NCBI RefSeq assembly: GCF_014635825.1
Contig: NZ_BMDO01000005.1
Location: 124,001 to 188,000, forward strand
DNA from: Mucilaginibacter galii
GTDB taxonomy: Bacteria; Bacteroidota; Bacteroidia; Sphingobacteriales; Sphingobacteriaceae
Direction: 5' to 3'
Length of the DNA stretch: 64,000 nt
The translations under genes and the position numbers were made by a program. This document shows, piece by piece, positions 8,862 to 18,810 of the stretch (positions are counted from its first letter, which is position 1; each line of letters begins with the position of its first letter). The notes beneath the pieces are model-generated. The model saw only the letters and a program-made list of their open reading frames with translations. It made no database searches and was not told the DNA's origin.

Positions 8862-11393
8862 CTATGCCGGGCAAACCGGTAACGTAAACCAAAACGTACT
8901 GCCTTCTCCTAAAACACTCTCGACACCAATATTACCATTGTGCCGCTGTATAATTTCTGAGCACAGGTATAAACCTATGCCAAAGCCCGATATAGTGCCC
9001 ATACTTTTGCTTTCCACACGATAGTAGCGTTCAAACAGCCGGTCAATATCCTTGGCTGCAATGCCCATGCCTTCGTCTTTAACGCTGATCAAAGCCATGC
9101 CGTTGCTAATTACACAAGTTATGTAAATGGTACTGCCACCGGGCGAGTATTTTACTGCATTACTTATAAAGTTGTTAATAACCTGGCCTATTTTATCGCG
9201 GTCGGCATTTACCATGGTTTTTACTACCGGTGCAAAAACAACATTGTGGCTGGATATTATAGCCGTTGATTCTTCTTCGGTTTCTTTAACCAGTTCTGCC
9301 ATATCAAACACCTGACTGTTGATATGGATCTTGCCCGATTCAAGCCGCGATACATTGAGGAACCCATTGATCAATGTGGTCATTTTATTGATTTGGATAT
9401 TCGTCTTGTCCAGCGCTTTAAGGCTAAAATCATCTTCACGCTTAACGGCTTTGCTTTGCAGCATTTGCGTAAAACCTTTAATGGATGTTAAAGGCGTTTT
9501 AAGTTCATGGCTAACCATGGCTATAAAGTCGTTTTTACGTTGCTCGTCTTTCTTGCGCTCGGTTATGTCCAAAAGCATTCCGTTAAGGCTCATAGCTAAG
9601 CCATAGGTATCAAATTGAGTTTTGCCTTTTGCTTTAACTATACGCGTTGTATTGGTTTGCGGATTCAGGATAGTGTATTCTACATCATAGTTGCCCCCTG
9701 ATGCTGTGTCGAGCGCGAAGGTAATAGCCTCTGCCACACGACTGCGGTCTTCATCGGCAATAACCTCAATGGCTAATTGCAGATCCAGGTATTCATCTTT
9801 GCCCAACCCAAACCACCTCTTCAGCGTTTCATTACCTTTAAACAAGTTGGACGTGGGGTCGTAATAGAATGCACCTAACTCGCCAGCCTCGATAGCCAGG
9901 TTAAACATTTCCTGAATATGCGCTGCTTCACGGCGTTCTTTAACGGCCGCGGTAATGTCTTCCAGTACAATCAATACGCCGTTTATATTTCCTTCCGAAT
10001 CTCTTAAAGGCTCATAAATAGAGTTAACAATGGCTTCTCGCAGGCCATCACCATTACGCAACATTACCTTAAACTCTTGGTTTACCTGCCTTTTACCAGT
10101 GCGGTAAACATTATCGATCCAATCAAATACAGGCTGCCCCTCCAACTCCGGACGAGCATTGCGATGTGGTTTATCCATAACTTCGGCGCGTGTTCTGCCC
10201 CAAATGTTCAGGATAGCATTGTTGGCTATTTCAATAACGTGCTCAGGACCACGCAAAACACACATGCCTATGGGCGCTTGCTCCAACACATCGCGCAAGC
10301 GGGTTTGGCTTTCAAGTAATTTAATATTCGCTAATAATAATTCTGTTTGGGTATCGGCCAGTTCTTCGTTGGTGGCGCGCAATTCTTCGTTAATAGAAGA
10401 TTGCTCTTCATTTATGGCAAAAAGTTCTTCATTGGCATCCTGTAACTGGCTTTCACTTTGTTCAAGTTTTAAACGTGCATCAACTTCAGTAGTAATATCC
10501 ATTACGGTACCGATGAAGCGCTGAGGCTTGTCTTGCTCATTAAAATGAACCTGGCCCACGGCGTGTACCCAACGAATTTGCTTATCATCGGTGCCAACGG
10601 TACGGTACTTTACATTGTAGCGGCCAGCTGTAAGGGCTTTGTTGTATGCATTGGCAACGGCCTTTAATGTGAGCTCGCGATCATCAGGGTGCAGACCTTC
10701 CACAAAATCGGACGTATAGGTTACCTCTTTTTGGGCAGATACGCCAAAGAGTTGTTTACACCGTTCATCCCATACCAAACAATCGTTTACTACATCTAAG
10801 TCAAATACACCTATGCCCGCAGCCTGCTTGGCCATAGCCAGTTGTTCAAGCGCTTTACGGTTTTCGGCGCTTATAATAGAGAGTTCTTCGTTTGTGCTTA
10901 AATACTCCTCGTTAAGGGCAGTAAGCTCTTCATTGCCTGCTGCCAATTCCTCAATTAACTGCTGCTCTTTAGCGCTTCTTTCCGTAATTTCTTCCTGATC
11001 TTTAAACCGCTGGGTTACATCGGCAGCGGTGTGCAACAGGCAATAGGTATTTCCGCTGGCATCGGTTATGGCACGATACTCAAAATCAAAATAGGAAGTT
11101 GTGAGTAAGCCATTGATTATAAGGCTGGCCGGGGTATCTATTGCAGTATAAGTTTTGCCCGTGTGCCAAACGTTTTTAAGCAGCCCGATAAAAGATTGAT
11201 CTTTAATTTCAGGTATAGCCTCTTCGATGGTTTTTCCAACTACGCTGCGGTTTTTACCCCAAAGTGAAAGCATAGCATCGTTTGCAAACCTTATGTTTAA
11301 ATTTTCAGAGTCGTATATAGCTGTGGCATCCTTAGATTGTGCCAGCACTTGGAGAAGCAGTTCATCGCTTATGGTAATAGTAGGATCGAGCAT
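8862..11393 (-). CDS. Multi-PAS sensor histidine kinase with NEEL coiled-coil linkers
   Basis: 843 residues, soluble. Four PAS/PAC modules are visible at about 15-130, 190-305, 365-485 and 495-612; three end in the DIT motif of PAC. Between them lie two long coiled coils rich in NEEL/LNEE repeats (about 140-190 and 305-365), typical of signalling helices in PAS-rich kinases. HisKA carries His629 in MVSHELKTPL, and HATPase shows NNFISNAVKYSPGG, DEGMGI and GFGIGLYLCSE. No receiver domain is fused and no response regulator lies next to it. The catalytic half is very close to that of the GAF-PAS kinase at 5426-7078, which suggests duplication and sensor swapping. Confidence 0.9.
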   Translation of the reverse strand: MLDPTITISDELLLQVLAQSKDATAIYDSENLNIRFANDAMLSLWGKNRSVVGKTIEEAIPEIKDQSFIGLLKNVWHTGKTYTAIDTPASLIINGLLTTSYFDFEYRAITDASGNTYCLLHTAADVTQRFKDQEEITERSAKEQQLIEELAAGNEELTALNEEYLSTNEELSIISAENRKALEQLAMAKQAAGIGVFDLDVVNDCLVWDERCKQLFGVSAQKEVTYTSDFVEGLHPDDRELTLKAVANAYNKALTAGRYNVKYRTVGTDDKQIRWVHAVGQVHFNEQDKPQRFIGTVMDITTEVDARLKLEQSESQLQDANEELFAINEEQSSINEELRATNEELADTQTELLLANIKLLESQTRLRDVLEQAPIGMCVLRGPEHVIEIANNAILNIWGRTRAEVMDKPHRNARPELEGQPVFDWIDNVYRTGKRQVNQEFKVMLRNGDGLREAIVNSIYEPLRDSEGNINGVLIVLEDITAAVKERREAAHIQEMFNLAIEAGELGAFYYDPTSNLFKGNETLKRWFGLGKDEYLDLQLAIEVIADEDRSRVAEAITFALDTASGGNYDVEYTILNPQTNTTRIVKAKGKTQFDTYGLAMSLNGMLLDITERKKDEQRKNDFIAMVSHELKTPLTSIKGFTQMLQSKAVKREDDFSLKALDKTNIQINKMTTLINGFLNVSRLESGKIHINSQVFDMAELVKETEEESTAIISSHNVVFAPVVKTMVNADRDKIGQVINNFISNAVKYSPGGSTIYITCVISNGMALISVKDEGMGIAAKDIDRLFERYYRVESKSMGTISGFGIGLYLCSEIIQRHNGNIGVESVLGEGSTFWFTLPVCPA

Positions 11394-11406
11394 TATCAGT
11401 AAAAAG

Positions 11407-11414
11407 CAAACTTA
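11407..11414 (-). promoter_or_regulatory. Candidate -7 box for the four-PAS kinase gene
   Basis: On the minus strand this reads TAAGTTTG, a match to TAnnTTTG, 13 bases before the ATG at 11393. I see no clear TTG about 19 bases further upstream, so this is a partial match only. Confidence 0.3.
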
Positions 11415-11612
11415 TCACTAAGATAGTATATTTTGTTTATACGTAAAAAACCGGGCAGCCTCGTTGTTACCGCTGAAGTACAAAACCGGGCAATTCTTGT
11501 TGTATAGTAGCATAAGTAATATGAAGTCATTGTTGCATTTAAAATTCATTGCTGTGTGTTGCTGGTTTTATGTAACGGTTTTTTTATGTTTTGTAGTACC
11601 GGAGAAAGCTTA

Positions 11613-11650
11613 AGGAAAAATAGCGCAGTCCCTTTTTACAGGAACTACGC
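11613..11650 (-). terminator. Rho-independent terminator of the metal-efflux operon
   Basis: On the minus strand GCGTAGTTCC pairs fully with GGGACTGCGC (two G-U wobbles) around an 8-base loop and is followed by TATTTTT. It lies 40 bases after the stop of the RND pump gene. I see no gene in the rest of 11394-11689. Confidence 0.75.
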
Positions 11651-11689
11651 ATAAACAAACACACTCAACTAAACTAACCACTTTCATGG

Positions 11690-14600
11690 CTAAGAACGTA
11701 TAGCGCCGAGCTTTTTCAACAGCTTCCTGTTTTCGCGGCGATGGATCAATCTGTAAACTATGGCATATATTACCGGCAGTATAAGCAAGGTTAATATGGT
11801 AGAAGTTACCAAACCGCCTATAACTACAATGGCCAGTGGTTTTTGGGTTTCGGAACCTATACCGGTTGATATGGCGGCAGGCATTAACCCAATGGCAGCC
11901 ATTAGGGCGGTCATAACAACCGGGCGAACGCGCGATACCACACCGCCAAGCAGGGCTTCGTCTAAATGCATGCCGGCCTCAATGTTTTTACGAAATACCG
12001 AGATGAGGATAACCCCGTTCTGTATACACACGCCAAACAAAGCAATAAAACCGATACCTGCCGATATACTGAAGTTGGTATGGGTTATGTGCAAGGCTAA
12101 TATGCCACCAATTAAAGCGAAAGGCACATTCATTAAAACCAGGATGGCATCTTTAGCATTCCCGAAGGTTACAAACAAGATAAGGAAGATAACCACCAGA
12201 CAAATGGGTACCACATGCGCTAAAGTATTAGAGGCACGGATCTGGTTCTCAAACTCACCGTTCCAGGTAAAGGTGTAGCCATGGTCGAGCTTTACAGCTT
12301 TATCTACCTTTTGCTGAGCTTCGGCTATGGTGCTGCCCAAATCGCGGCCACGTACCGAGAATTTTACGGCAATATAGCGGGTGTTATTATCCCTGAAGAT
12401 AAATGCAGGACCGGTGGTTTCTCTTATGGTCGATATTTCTTTGATGGATATCTTTGATCCGTTTAAAGTAGGCACCATCAGGTTCTCGATTTTTTCCTGG
12501 GTATCCCTGAATGGTTTTTGATAGCGTATCCTGATATCGAACTTGCGCTCTCCTTCATACAACTCTGAGGCTGCCTTACCGCCTATGGCCATTTCAATTA
12601 CAGCATTGGCATCGGCAGTAGCTACGCCATAGCGGGCCATTTTTTGCTGATCGAGCTCAATTCTGAACTCGGGCTGACCTAAGTTGCGCAGTACGCCTAA
12701 ATCTTCCACACCTTGAATATGTTTCAGTACACCCATTACGGCATCGGCCTTGTGGTCGAGCACTTCAAAATCGGAACCAAATATTTTTACGGCCATGGAG
12801 GCAGGTACACCGGCAACCGCTTCGGCCACGTTATCAATAATAGGCTGCGAATAATTGTAAATAATACCTGGGAACTGGCTCAGCTTTTTATCCATCTGGG
12901 CAATTAGCTCTTCTTGGGTAATGTGGCGTTTCCATTGTTTTTTAGGCAGCAAATCAACCTGTATTTGTACGTTAAAGAAACCTTTAGGGTCGGTACCATC
13001 ATTAGTACGGCCCACTTGCGACAGCGTTTGTTTTACTTCGGGGAAGGTGAGCAAAATATCGCGCATTTTATTGGTTACATTAACCGAGCTTTCTAACGAG
13101 GTACTCATAGGCAATTGCGCGGTAACCCATAAGGCGCCCTCGTTCAACTGCGGTAAAAACTCGGTGCCTAAAAACTTGGCCGATATAAATGTGAGCGACA
13201 TAAATGCTACCGATACTATAAGGCTTAGCTTTTGGTTGCGATAGGTAAAGCTAAACATACGGCGTATGCCATTTTCGAAGAATATAACTACCGGGTTGTG
13301 TTTTTCTTTAACGTTTTTGCGCAGCAATATGCTTGATAAGGCCGGAACCAGTGTTAAGGTGAACAATAAGGCACCCAGCAAGGCAAACCCCAAGGTATAA
13401 GCCAGCGGCGAAAACATTTTACCTTCTACCTTTTGAAAAGCAAAAATTGGAATTAAGCAGGTTAAGATAATAAGCTTGGAAAAGAAGATAGCCTTGCCCA
13501 TTTCGGCACCTACGTTTTTAAACAAGCCCAGTTTGGCCAGCTTATTAAAGCGCTCCATGCCAACCTCTTTTGCCTTATGGTCGAGGGCAACAAAGATCCC
13601 CTCTACCATCACCACGGCCCCGTCTATAATGATACCAAAATCTACCGCGCCCATAGAAAGCAAGTTGGCGCTCATGCCTTTAAGGCGCAAGCATATAAAG
13701 GCAAACAGTAAGGCCAGCGGAATAATAATGGCAACGGTAAGCGTTGTACGCCAATCGGCCATAAACAAGAACACAATAACGGTTACCAGTATAATACCTT
13801 CAACCAAGTTGTGAATTACTGTTTCGGTACAAAAATCAATAAGGTTGGTACGGTCGTAAAAGGTGGAGATCTTTACATCTTTGGGTAATACGTTTTCGTT
13901 AAGGTCGGTTACCTTGGCGCGTATTTTTTGCAATACATCGGCAGGATTTTCGCCCTTGCGCATTACCACAATACCCTCAATTACGTCATTGTGTTTATCG
14001 CGGCCTACCTGGCCCAGGCGCGGCATGCCGCTTTCTTTAACTTCGGCAACGTTACGGGCCAGTATAGGCACATTGTTTACGTTTTTAATAATGATGTTCT
14101 CTATCTCGTTTATGTTATTGATGAGGCCTATACCACGCACAACAAAGGCTTGGTCGTTCTTCTCAATTACATCGCCGCCTACGTTTACGTTACTGCGGTT
14201 AATGGCATTATAAACATCTAAAGAGGTTAAGCCATACTTTTGCAATAGCGCCGGGTTAACGCTTACCTCGAAGGTTTTTTCTTCGCCGCCAAAGCTGTTT
14301 ACATCGGCTACGCCGGGTATAGCTTTAAACTGGCGGTCTAAAACCCAGTCCTGTATAGCCGTTAATTCGTGGATAGATTTGGTATTGCTTTTCAGGGTGT
14401 ATCTGAAAATTTCTCCTGTAGGGCCGTAAGGTGGCTCAATTTCGGGCTTTACACCATCGGGGAGCTCAGCATTTATAATGCGGCTCATTACCTGTTGGCG
14501 TGCAAAAGCATCATCTACATCATCATCAAAAATAATGCGGATGTAAGATAGGCCAAAAGAAGAAGTTGTACGCAGGTTGGCCTTTTTTTGAACTGAATTA

Positions 14601-14827
14601 AGCACAGTTTCCATAGGGATGGTCACCAGTTTCTCCATTTCTTCGGCACTGTGGCCCTGCCACTGCGCAATAATGATGATCTGGGTGTTGGTAACATCAG
14701 GAAAGGTTTCTATGGGCGTATTTAAATAGCTCCACACACCTAAAACAGCCAGCACTGCGGTCATGAAAAACACCATGGCCCTGTTGCGCAGCGAGAAGTA
14801 TATTATATTTTTAATGAGCTTGTTCAT
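11690..14827 (-). CDS. CusA/CzcA-family heavy-metal efflux RND pump
   Basis: 1045 residues, the usual length for HME-RND inner-membrane pumps that expel monovalent or divalent metal cations with proton import. The N-terminus (a membrane segment after MNKLIKNIIYFSLRNRAMVF, then ETFPDVTNTQIIIIAQWQG) and the HME signature DFGIIIDGAVVMVEGIF in TM4 with its paired acidic residues are intact. Further motifs are ITQEELIAQMDKKLSQFPG and the C-terminal TM region with GVVSRVRPVVMTALMAA. It is last of five leftward genes, 61 bases after the adaptor gene. Metal specificity (Cu/Ag versus Zn/Co/Cd) cannot be assigned confidently, so no symbol is given. Confidence 0.93.
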   Translation of the reverse strand: MNKLIKNIIYFSLRNRAMVFFMTAVLAVLGVWSYLNTPIETFPDVTNTQIIIIAQWQGHSAEEMEKLVTIPMETVLNSVQKKANLRTTSSFGLSYIRIIFDDDVDDAFARQQVMSRIINAELPDGVKPEIEPPYGPTGEIFRYTLKSNTKSIHELTAIQDWVLDRQFKAIPGVADVNSFGGEEKTFEVSVNPALLQKYGLTSLDVYNAINRSNVNVGGDVIEKNDQAFVVRGIGLINNINEIENIIIKNVNNVPILARNVAEVKESGMPRLGQVGRDKHNDVIEGIVVMRKGENPADVLQKIRAKVTDLNENVLPKDVKISTFYDRTNLIDFCTETVIHNLVEGIILVTVIVFLFMADWRTTLTVAIIIPLALLFAFICLRLKGMSANLLSMGAVDFGIIIDGAVVMVEGIFVALDHKAKEVGMERFNKLAKLGLFKNVGAEMGKAIFFSKLIILTCLIPIFAFQKVEGKMFSPLAYTLGFALLGALLFTLTLVPALSSILLRKNVKEKHNPVVIFFENGIRRMFSFTYRNQKLSLIVSVAFMSLTFISAKFLGTEFLPQLNEGALWVTAQLPMSTSLESSVNVTNKMRDILLTFPEVKQTLSQVGRTNDGTDPKGFFNVQIQVDLLPKKQWKRHITQEELIAQMDKKLSQFPGIIYNYSQPIIDNVAEAVAGVPASMAVKIFGSDFEVLDHKADAVMGVLKHIQGVEDLGVLRNLGQPEFRIELDQQKMARYGVATADANAVIEMAIGGKAASELYEGERKFDIRIRYQKPFRDTQEKIENLMVPTLNGSKISIKEISTIRETTGPAFIFRDNNTRYIAVKFSVRGRDLGSTIAEAQQKVDKAVKLDHGYTFTWNGEFENQIRASNTLAHVVPICLVVIFLILFVTFGNAKDAILVLMNVPFALIGGILALHITHTNFSISAGIGFIALFGVCIQNGVILISVFRKNIEAGMHLDEALLGGVVSRVRPVVMTALMAAIGLMPAAISTGIGSETQKPLAIVVIGGLVTSTILTLLILPVIYAIVYRLIHRRENRKLLKKLGAIRS

Positions 14828-14888
14828 TGCATGTTGTAGTTACAGGAATGTTTTCCTGTGTTGTGAATAATAGAGTGTGCAATTGGTG

Positions 14889-15992
14889 TTAGTCCTGAAC
14901 CAAGGCATTGTAGAGGAGCAACTGGTTTTTAGATACCAGTTTATCTCCCGGTTTTACGCCAGACGACAAGTAAGTAGTGTCTTCTACCGATTTAATAACG
15001 TTTACCTCGCGAACCTGCAAATTGCACTTGCTTTTGTAAATCACTACATAGTTCTTTCCGCTGTCGAATACTACGGCTGCCGCAGGTATGGCCACGGCCT
15101 GGGCTGCCTCGCTGTTGCTGATGGTTACGTTGGTAAACATTTCGGGTTTTAAAAGCATATCGGGGTTAGCTAAGGATATGCGCACCGTCATCACTTTGCT
15201 ATCAGGGTCGAGCACGGAGCCTACGTTGTTTACCTTGCCGGTAAATACCTTATCGGGGTAGGCCAGCGTAGTTATTTTAGCGGCGTAACCCACTTTTACT
15301 TTGGAAATATCGGTTTCAAACACGTTAGCTTTTATCCATACATCTTTCATGTCGGAGATGGTAAACAAGCTGCTGCTGTTATCGGGGCGAATAAAGTTGC
15401 CTGATGTAATGTTTTGTTCCACAATAAAACCACTGCGTGGTGCTTTTACAATTAAGGTACCGGCTGCATTGGTATTACCACCGCCGTTAATGGATATTTG
15501 CTCGCGAACTTTGCTATCGGCGGCAACGGCTTTATTGTAATTTTCTTTAGCCTCGGTATAATCGCGTTCGCTCGAAATACCGTTCTTAAACAAGTATTCG
15601 GCTTGCTCCAGCTGACGTTTGCTGATGGCCAAATCGGCCTTGGCAGAGGTAAGGTCGGAATAGTTACCGGCTACATCGGCGCTGCGTATTACGGCCAGCA
15701 CCTGTCCCTGGGTAACTTTATCACCAAGTGATACATTAACTTTCATTACCTGACCGCTGGCAAACGGAAATACCTTAACTACTTTGTTTTCATCGAATGA
15801 TACCTCGCCGGTAAGCTTTAATTCATTTTTCATGGATGACTCTCTGGCTGTATCTATGGTTATCATTTTGGCCAGCGAGTCGCTTACGCAAACTTGCTGC
15901 TTGGTTTCCATTGTGCCGGTTTTCTTTTCTTCGCACGAGGTTAAGCCGGCCAAAGCGGCGGCAATAACTATATATAATTTGCTTGTTTTCAT
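14889..15992 (-). CDS. RND efflux periplasmic adaptor (membrane fusion protein, lipoprotein)
   Basis: 367 residues with a lipoprotein signal (YIVIAAALAGLTSCEEKK; lipobox LTSC). It has the HlyD/CzcB fold: a barrel-sandwich hybrid (FPFASGQVMKVNVSLGDKVT), an alpha-helical hairpin with KRQLEQAEYLFKNG, the returning lipoyl half (IVKAPRSGFIVEQNITSG), then a beta-barrel (ISDMKDVWIKANVFETD) and a membrane-proximal end. It links the RND pump and the TolC-like channel. The gene sits 29 bases after the channel gene and 61 before the pump gene. Confidence 0.92.
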   Translation of the reverse strand: MKTSKLYIVIAAALAGLTSCEEKKTGTMETKQQVCVSDSLAKMITIDTARESSMKNELKLTGEVSFDENKVVKVFPFASGQVMKVNVSLGDKVTQGQVLAVIRSADVAGNYSDLTSAKADLAISKRQLEQAEYLFKNGISSERDYTEAKENYNKAVAADSKVREQISINGGGNTNAAGTLIVKAPRSGFIVEQNITSGNFIRPDNSSSLFTISDMKDVWIKANVFETDISKVKVGYAAKITTLAYPDKVFTGKVNNVGSVLDPDSKVMTVRISLANPDMLLKPEMFTNVTISNSEAAQAVAIPAAAVVFDSGKNYVVIYKSKCNLQVREVNVIKSVEDTTYLSSGVKPGDKLVSKNQLLLYNALVQD

Positions 15993-16021
15993 TGTTGTAT
16001 ATTGAGATGTGTTTGTTTGAG

Positions 16022-17296
16022 TTATTGTACAGCAATTACATTGGTGCCTACTGCATAATTTAAGTCGGCAATGGATTTTTGCAGGTTAAGCTGCAGCTGG
16101 AGTATCTTAATTTTGGTTTCCTTGTAAGAGTCAAAAAAGTCGATAAACTCGGGCAGGCTAATTTGCCTTTGCTGAAAGCTTTTGAGCATGGCATTAAAAA
16201 TCTGGTCGTACCGTTCGTAAAAATCAGTTTCATTTTTACTGAGCAGCTGCTGGCTTAAGCGGTATTGCTGTACGGCTGTATACACATCGTTTTTAACCTG
16301 CAGCTCGTTGTTCTGTAATACGAACTCCTGGCTTTGGGCTAAGAGTTGTGCCGATTTGATATTACCCTGGTTGCGGTTAAAAAATGGCAACGGTACGCTT
16401 ATTTGCAAGCCTACATAGTGCCGTGCATAACTGCTGTTTTGGTCATAGCTGGCTCCAACGGTAACATCGGGTTTGGCCAAGGCTTTTTGCAAAATCAGGT
16501 TATCATTATTTTGGGCAAGGGTATACTGGTTTACTAAGTAATCGGCCCGTGAGTTTTTGGCTTGTTGGGCCAGTGCAGCAGGGTCTAAAACCGTTTCAGT
16601 TATTGGCGCCGAAATCTGTGGTATTACAAATTGTGTTTCTTTTACCACCAGTAAGGTTTTGAGTTCGGTTTGTAAATCGTTCAGCTGGCGCTCGTTCTCA
16701 ACCAGTTCATTTTGCAGGTTAAACAGCAATGCTTTTAAACGAACCAGATCTTTTAATGAGGTGTTGCCCGCTTGGTAAGCTTTATCGGTGGCGTTAACCA
16801 GGCTGGTGGCCGATTGAATTTCGGTGGCATAAACCTGGCGCTGCGCTATAAGGTTAGCGGCCTGTGCAAAATCGAGCTGCAAGTTATAACGCAGGTTGCG
16901 CAATAAATCGTTAAATGCAGCTTGTTGTATTTGAGTACCGTCTTCGGCTACACGTATTTGCTTGCCCCGTTTGCCGGCCGTACGAATAAGCTGACTTAGC
17001 TGAACAAACACCTGGCCTGTAGTAGCACTGTGCTGAAAATATTGATGGCTGGCATCGGTTATGTTTTGATCGGTGGACAATACGGGGTTATCCCAAAGGC
17101 CGGCTTGCTGCTCTAAAGCCTGGGTGGCATTTACATTATATTTTTGAGCAAGTAGGTTAAGGTTATTCTCCAGGAATAACTTTTCGGCATCCTTAAAGTT
17201 CAACCGAAGAGTATCAGTTTGGCTGAAAGCTTTGGATGCGGCTGTGGTAATTATGAGTATAACGAGTATTTGAAACCCTCTTTTTATAGGAGCCAT
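16022..17296 (-). CDS. TolC/CzcC-family outer-membrane efflux channel
   Basis: 424 residues with a signal peptide (FQILVILIITTAASKAFSQ). The two-fold internal pattern of outer-membrane efflux proteins is visible: AEKLFLENNLNLLAQKYNVN with later coiled-coil helices, and the second repeat RADYLVNQYTLAQNNDNLIL then LQISVPLPFFNRNQGNIKSA, the CzcC-like variant. It is the first of the three structural genes, 141 bases downstream of the sensor kinase gene. A minus-strand TAGCTTTG at 17317-17324 fits the -7 consensus and could give a separate promoter for the efflux genes, but no good -33 element is seen. Confidence 0.9.
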   Translation of the reverse strand: MAPIKRGFQILVILIITTAASKAFSQTDTLRLNFKDAEKLFLENNLNLLAQKYNVNATQALEQQAGLWDNPVLSTDQNITDASHQYFQHSATTGQVFVQLSQLIRTAGKRGKQIRVAEDGTQIQQAAFNDLLRNLRYNLQLDFAQAANLIAQRQVYATEIQSATSLVNATDKAYQAGNTSLKDLVRLKALLFNLQNELVENERQLNDLQTELKTLLVVKETQFVIPQISAPITETVLDPAALAQQAKNSRADYLVNQYTLAQNNDNLILQKALAKPDVTVGASYDQNSSYARHYVGLQISVPLPFFNRNQGNIKSAQLLAQSQEFVLQNNELQVKNDVYTAVQQYRLSQQLLSKNETDFYERYDQIFNAMLKSFQQRQISLPEFIDFFDSYKETKIKILQLQLNLQKSIADLNYAVGTNVIAVQ

Positions 17297-17437
17297 GTGC
17301 TTTGAATTATTATATTCAAAGCTATTACCACCAAATTAGACCGGCATTAAACCTACATTAGAATGAGATTAGAATTAAGGGGAAGTAGGAAAAGGGGGCT
17401 AAGGGCTATTTAGAACCGTTGATCAGGCTAAATTTAA

Positions 17438-18802
17438 CTAAGCCAGCTTCATGAAATTAATAACGAACGAACTACCTGAAACACCGTCAGATTCTACTTT
17501 GATAGTTCCGTTGCATAAGTGGATAATTTTACCAGCTATGTATAAGCCTACACCACTCCCCGGAATATTACGGGTACTATCGGCCCGGTAAAAAGATTTA
17601 AAGATATTATCAATATCGGCCAATTTAATGCCGGGGCCTTTATCGGTTACGGTAACCTGTATGCTTTCATGTTGTGCATTAAAATGAATGCTCACCGGCT
17701 GGCCCGCCGAGTATTTGAAAGCGTTATCAATAATGTTGTTGATGGCAATATTAAGCAAGGGCTTGTTAGCGCTTATGATGAGCGCATTTTCATCTTCCGG
17801 GAAATCGGCAAACGTGAGGTTAACCATGCCGGGGCCTTTGCGGTTAAGCCAGTAGTCCTGCAGCTCCCACATCAGCTCATCCATACGCACGGGAGTTAGT
17901 ACGGCCTGGGTGTAGTTAAAATCAACCTGGGCCAGTTCCATTAAGCTGGTAATAGTTTCCTGCAAATGCATAGCATCGCTCGATATAGACTGCAGTACTC
18001 GTTCATACTCCTCAACCGTACGCTGCTTTTTCAAGGCTACATCTGCCTCGCCCAAAATACTGGTTAAAGGTGTGCGCAACTCGTGCGAGGCATTACTTAC
18101 AAAACTTTGCTGTAGCTCAAACGCATTTTCGAGCCTTACCAGCAGGCTGTTAAAATTGCTGATGAGTTCGGCTATTTCATCCTTGTTTTTTACATCGCCT
18201 ATGCGTAAGTGTAAGTTGCTCGAGCGTATTTGCTTCATTTGGCTAATAATACGCTGTATGGGCGCCAGCGTGTTTTTTGCCAGCCACTGGCCTGCAAAAA
18301 ACAGTATGGCGCTAAAAATGATAAATATTAAGATGGCAAATTTGCCCAGCCTGATAATACGCTTGCTAAAGTTACGGTCGACCGCCGAAGCCATAATTAC
18401 AAAGTTTCCCTGGTTGTCTTTATAATAACGGCCTACTACCTGCCTCTTTCCTTCCTCATACTCTATATGCCCTTCTTTGCGTACCTGCTCAATAATGGTA
18501 TCGCGCCAGTAAATGCCATTGGTAGCGTTAAATGCCGTTCTGTTCGACTCGTCATACACCCTGATCACCTCATCGGGCAATTTTTCAAGGTATTGCTGCT
18601 GCACCTGCAAAAGTGAGTCTTCTCCAATTTCATCGGCCTTTAAATATAGCTTGGAGGCTACCCTAACGCGGTCATAAAGCCGGTTGGTGAAATCATCTTT
18701 CGAAAAAGTAAAAACGGTGATATACACGCAAAGTAATACCAGCAATAAGGCGCCTGAGCTTATTAGCGTAAAATATAATGATAGCCTGGTTTTTATTTTC
18801 AT
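17438..18802 (-). CDS. Membrane sensor histidine kinase of the metal-efflux operon (CusS-like)
   Basis: 454 residues. TM1 is at about 9-32, a periplasmic sensor region at 33-153, and TM2 at about 154-173. HAMP follows (TLAPIQRIISQMKQI to about 225), then HisKA with His240 in SNASHELRTPLTSI, and HATPase with NNIIDNAFKYSAG and a GSGVGLYIAGKI G-box. It is partnered with the response regulator whose stop lies 8 bases upstream. Gene order regulator-kinase-TolC-adaptor-pump is the standard arrangement for metal-inducible efflux. The short periplasmic domain is the likely metal-sensing part, which is an inference from family behaviour. Confidence 0.92.
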   Translation of the reverse strand: MKIKTRLSLYFTLISSGALLLVLLCVYITVFTFSKDDFTNRLYDRVRVASKLYLKADEIGEDSLLQVQQQYLEKLPDEVIRVYDESNRTAFNATNGIYWRDTIIEQVRKEGHIEYEEGKRQVVGRYYKDNQGNFVIMASAVDRNFSKRIIRLGKFAILIFIIFSAILFFAGQWLAKNTLAPIQRIISQMKQIRSSNLHLRIGDVKNKDEIAELISNFNSLLVRLENAFELQQSFVSNASHELRTPLTSILGEADVALKKQRTVEEYERVLQSISSDAMHLQETITSLMELAQVDFNYTQAVLTPVRMDELMWELQDYWLNRKGPGMVNLTFADFPEDENALIISANKPLLNIAINNIIDNAFKYSAGQPVSIHFNAQHESIQVTVTDKGPGIKLADIDNIFKSFYRADSTRNIPGSGVGLYIAGKIIHLCNGTIKVESDGVSGSSFVINFMKLA

Positions 18803-18810
18803 ACCAAACC

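Noticed and set aside
11760-12278. 172-codon open frame opposite the RND pump gene
   Set aside because: It is antisense to a clearly conserved pump and has a composition explained by complementing its codons.
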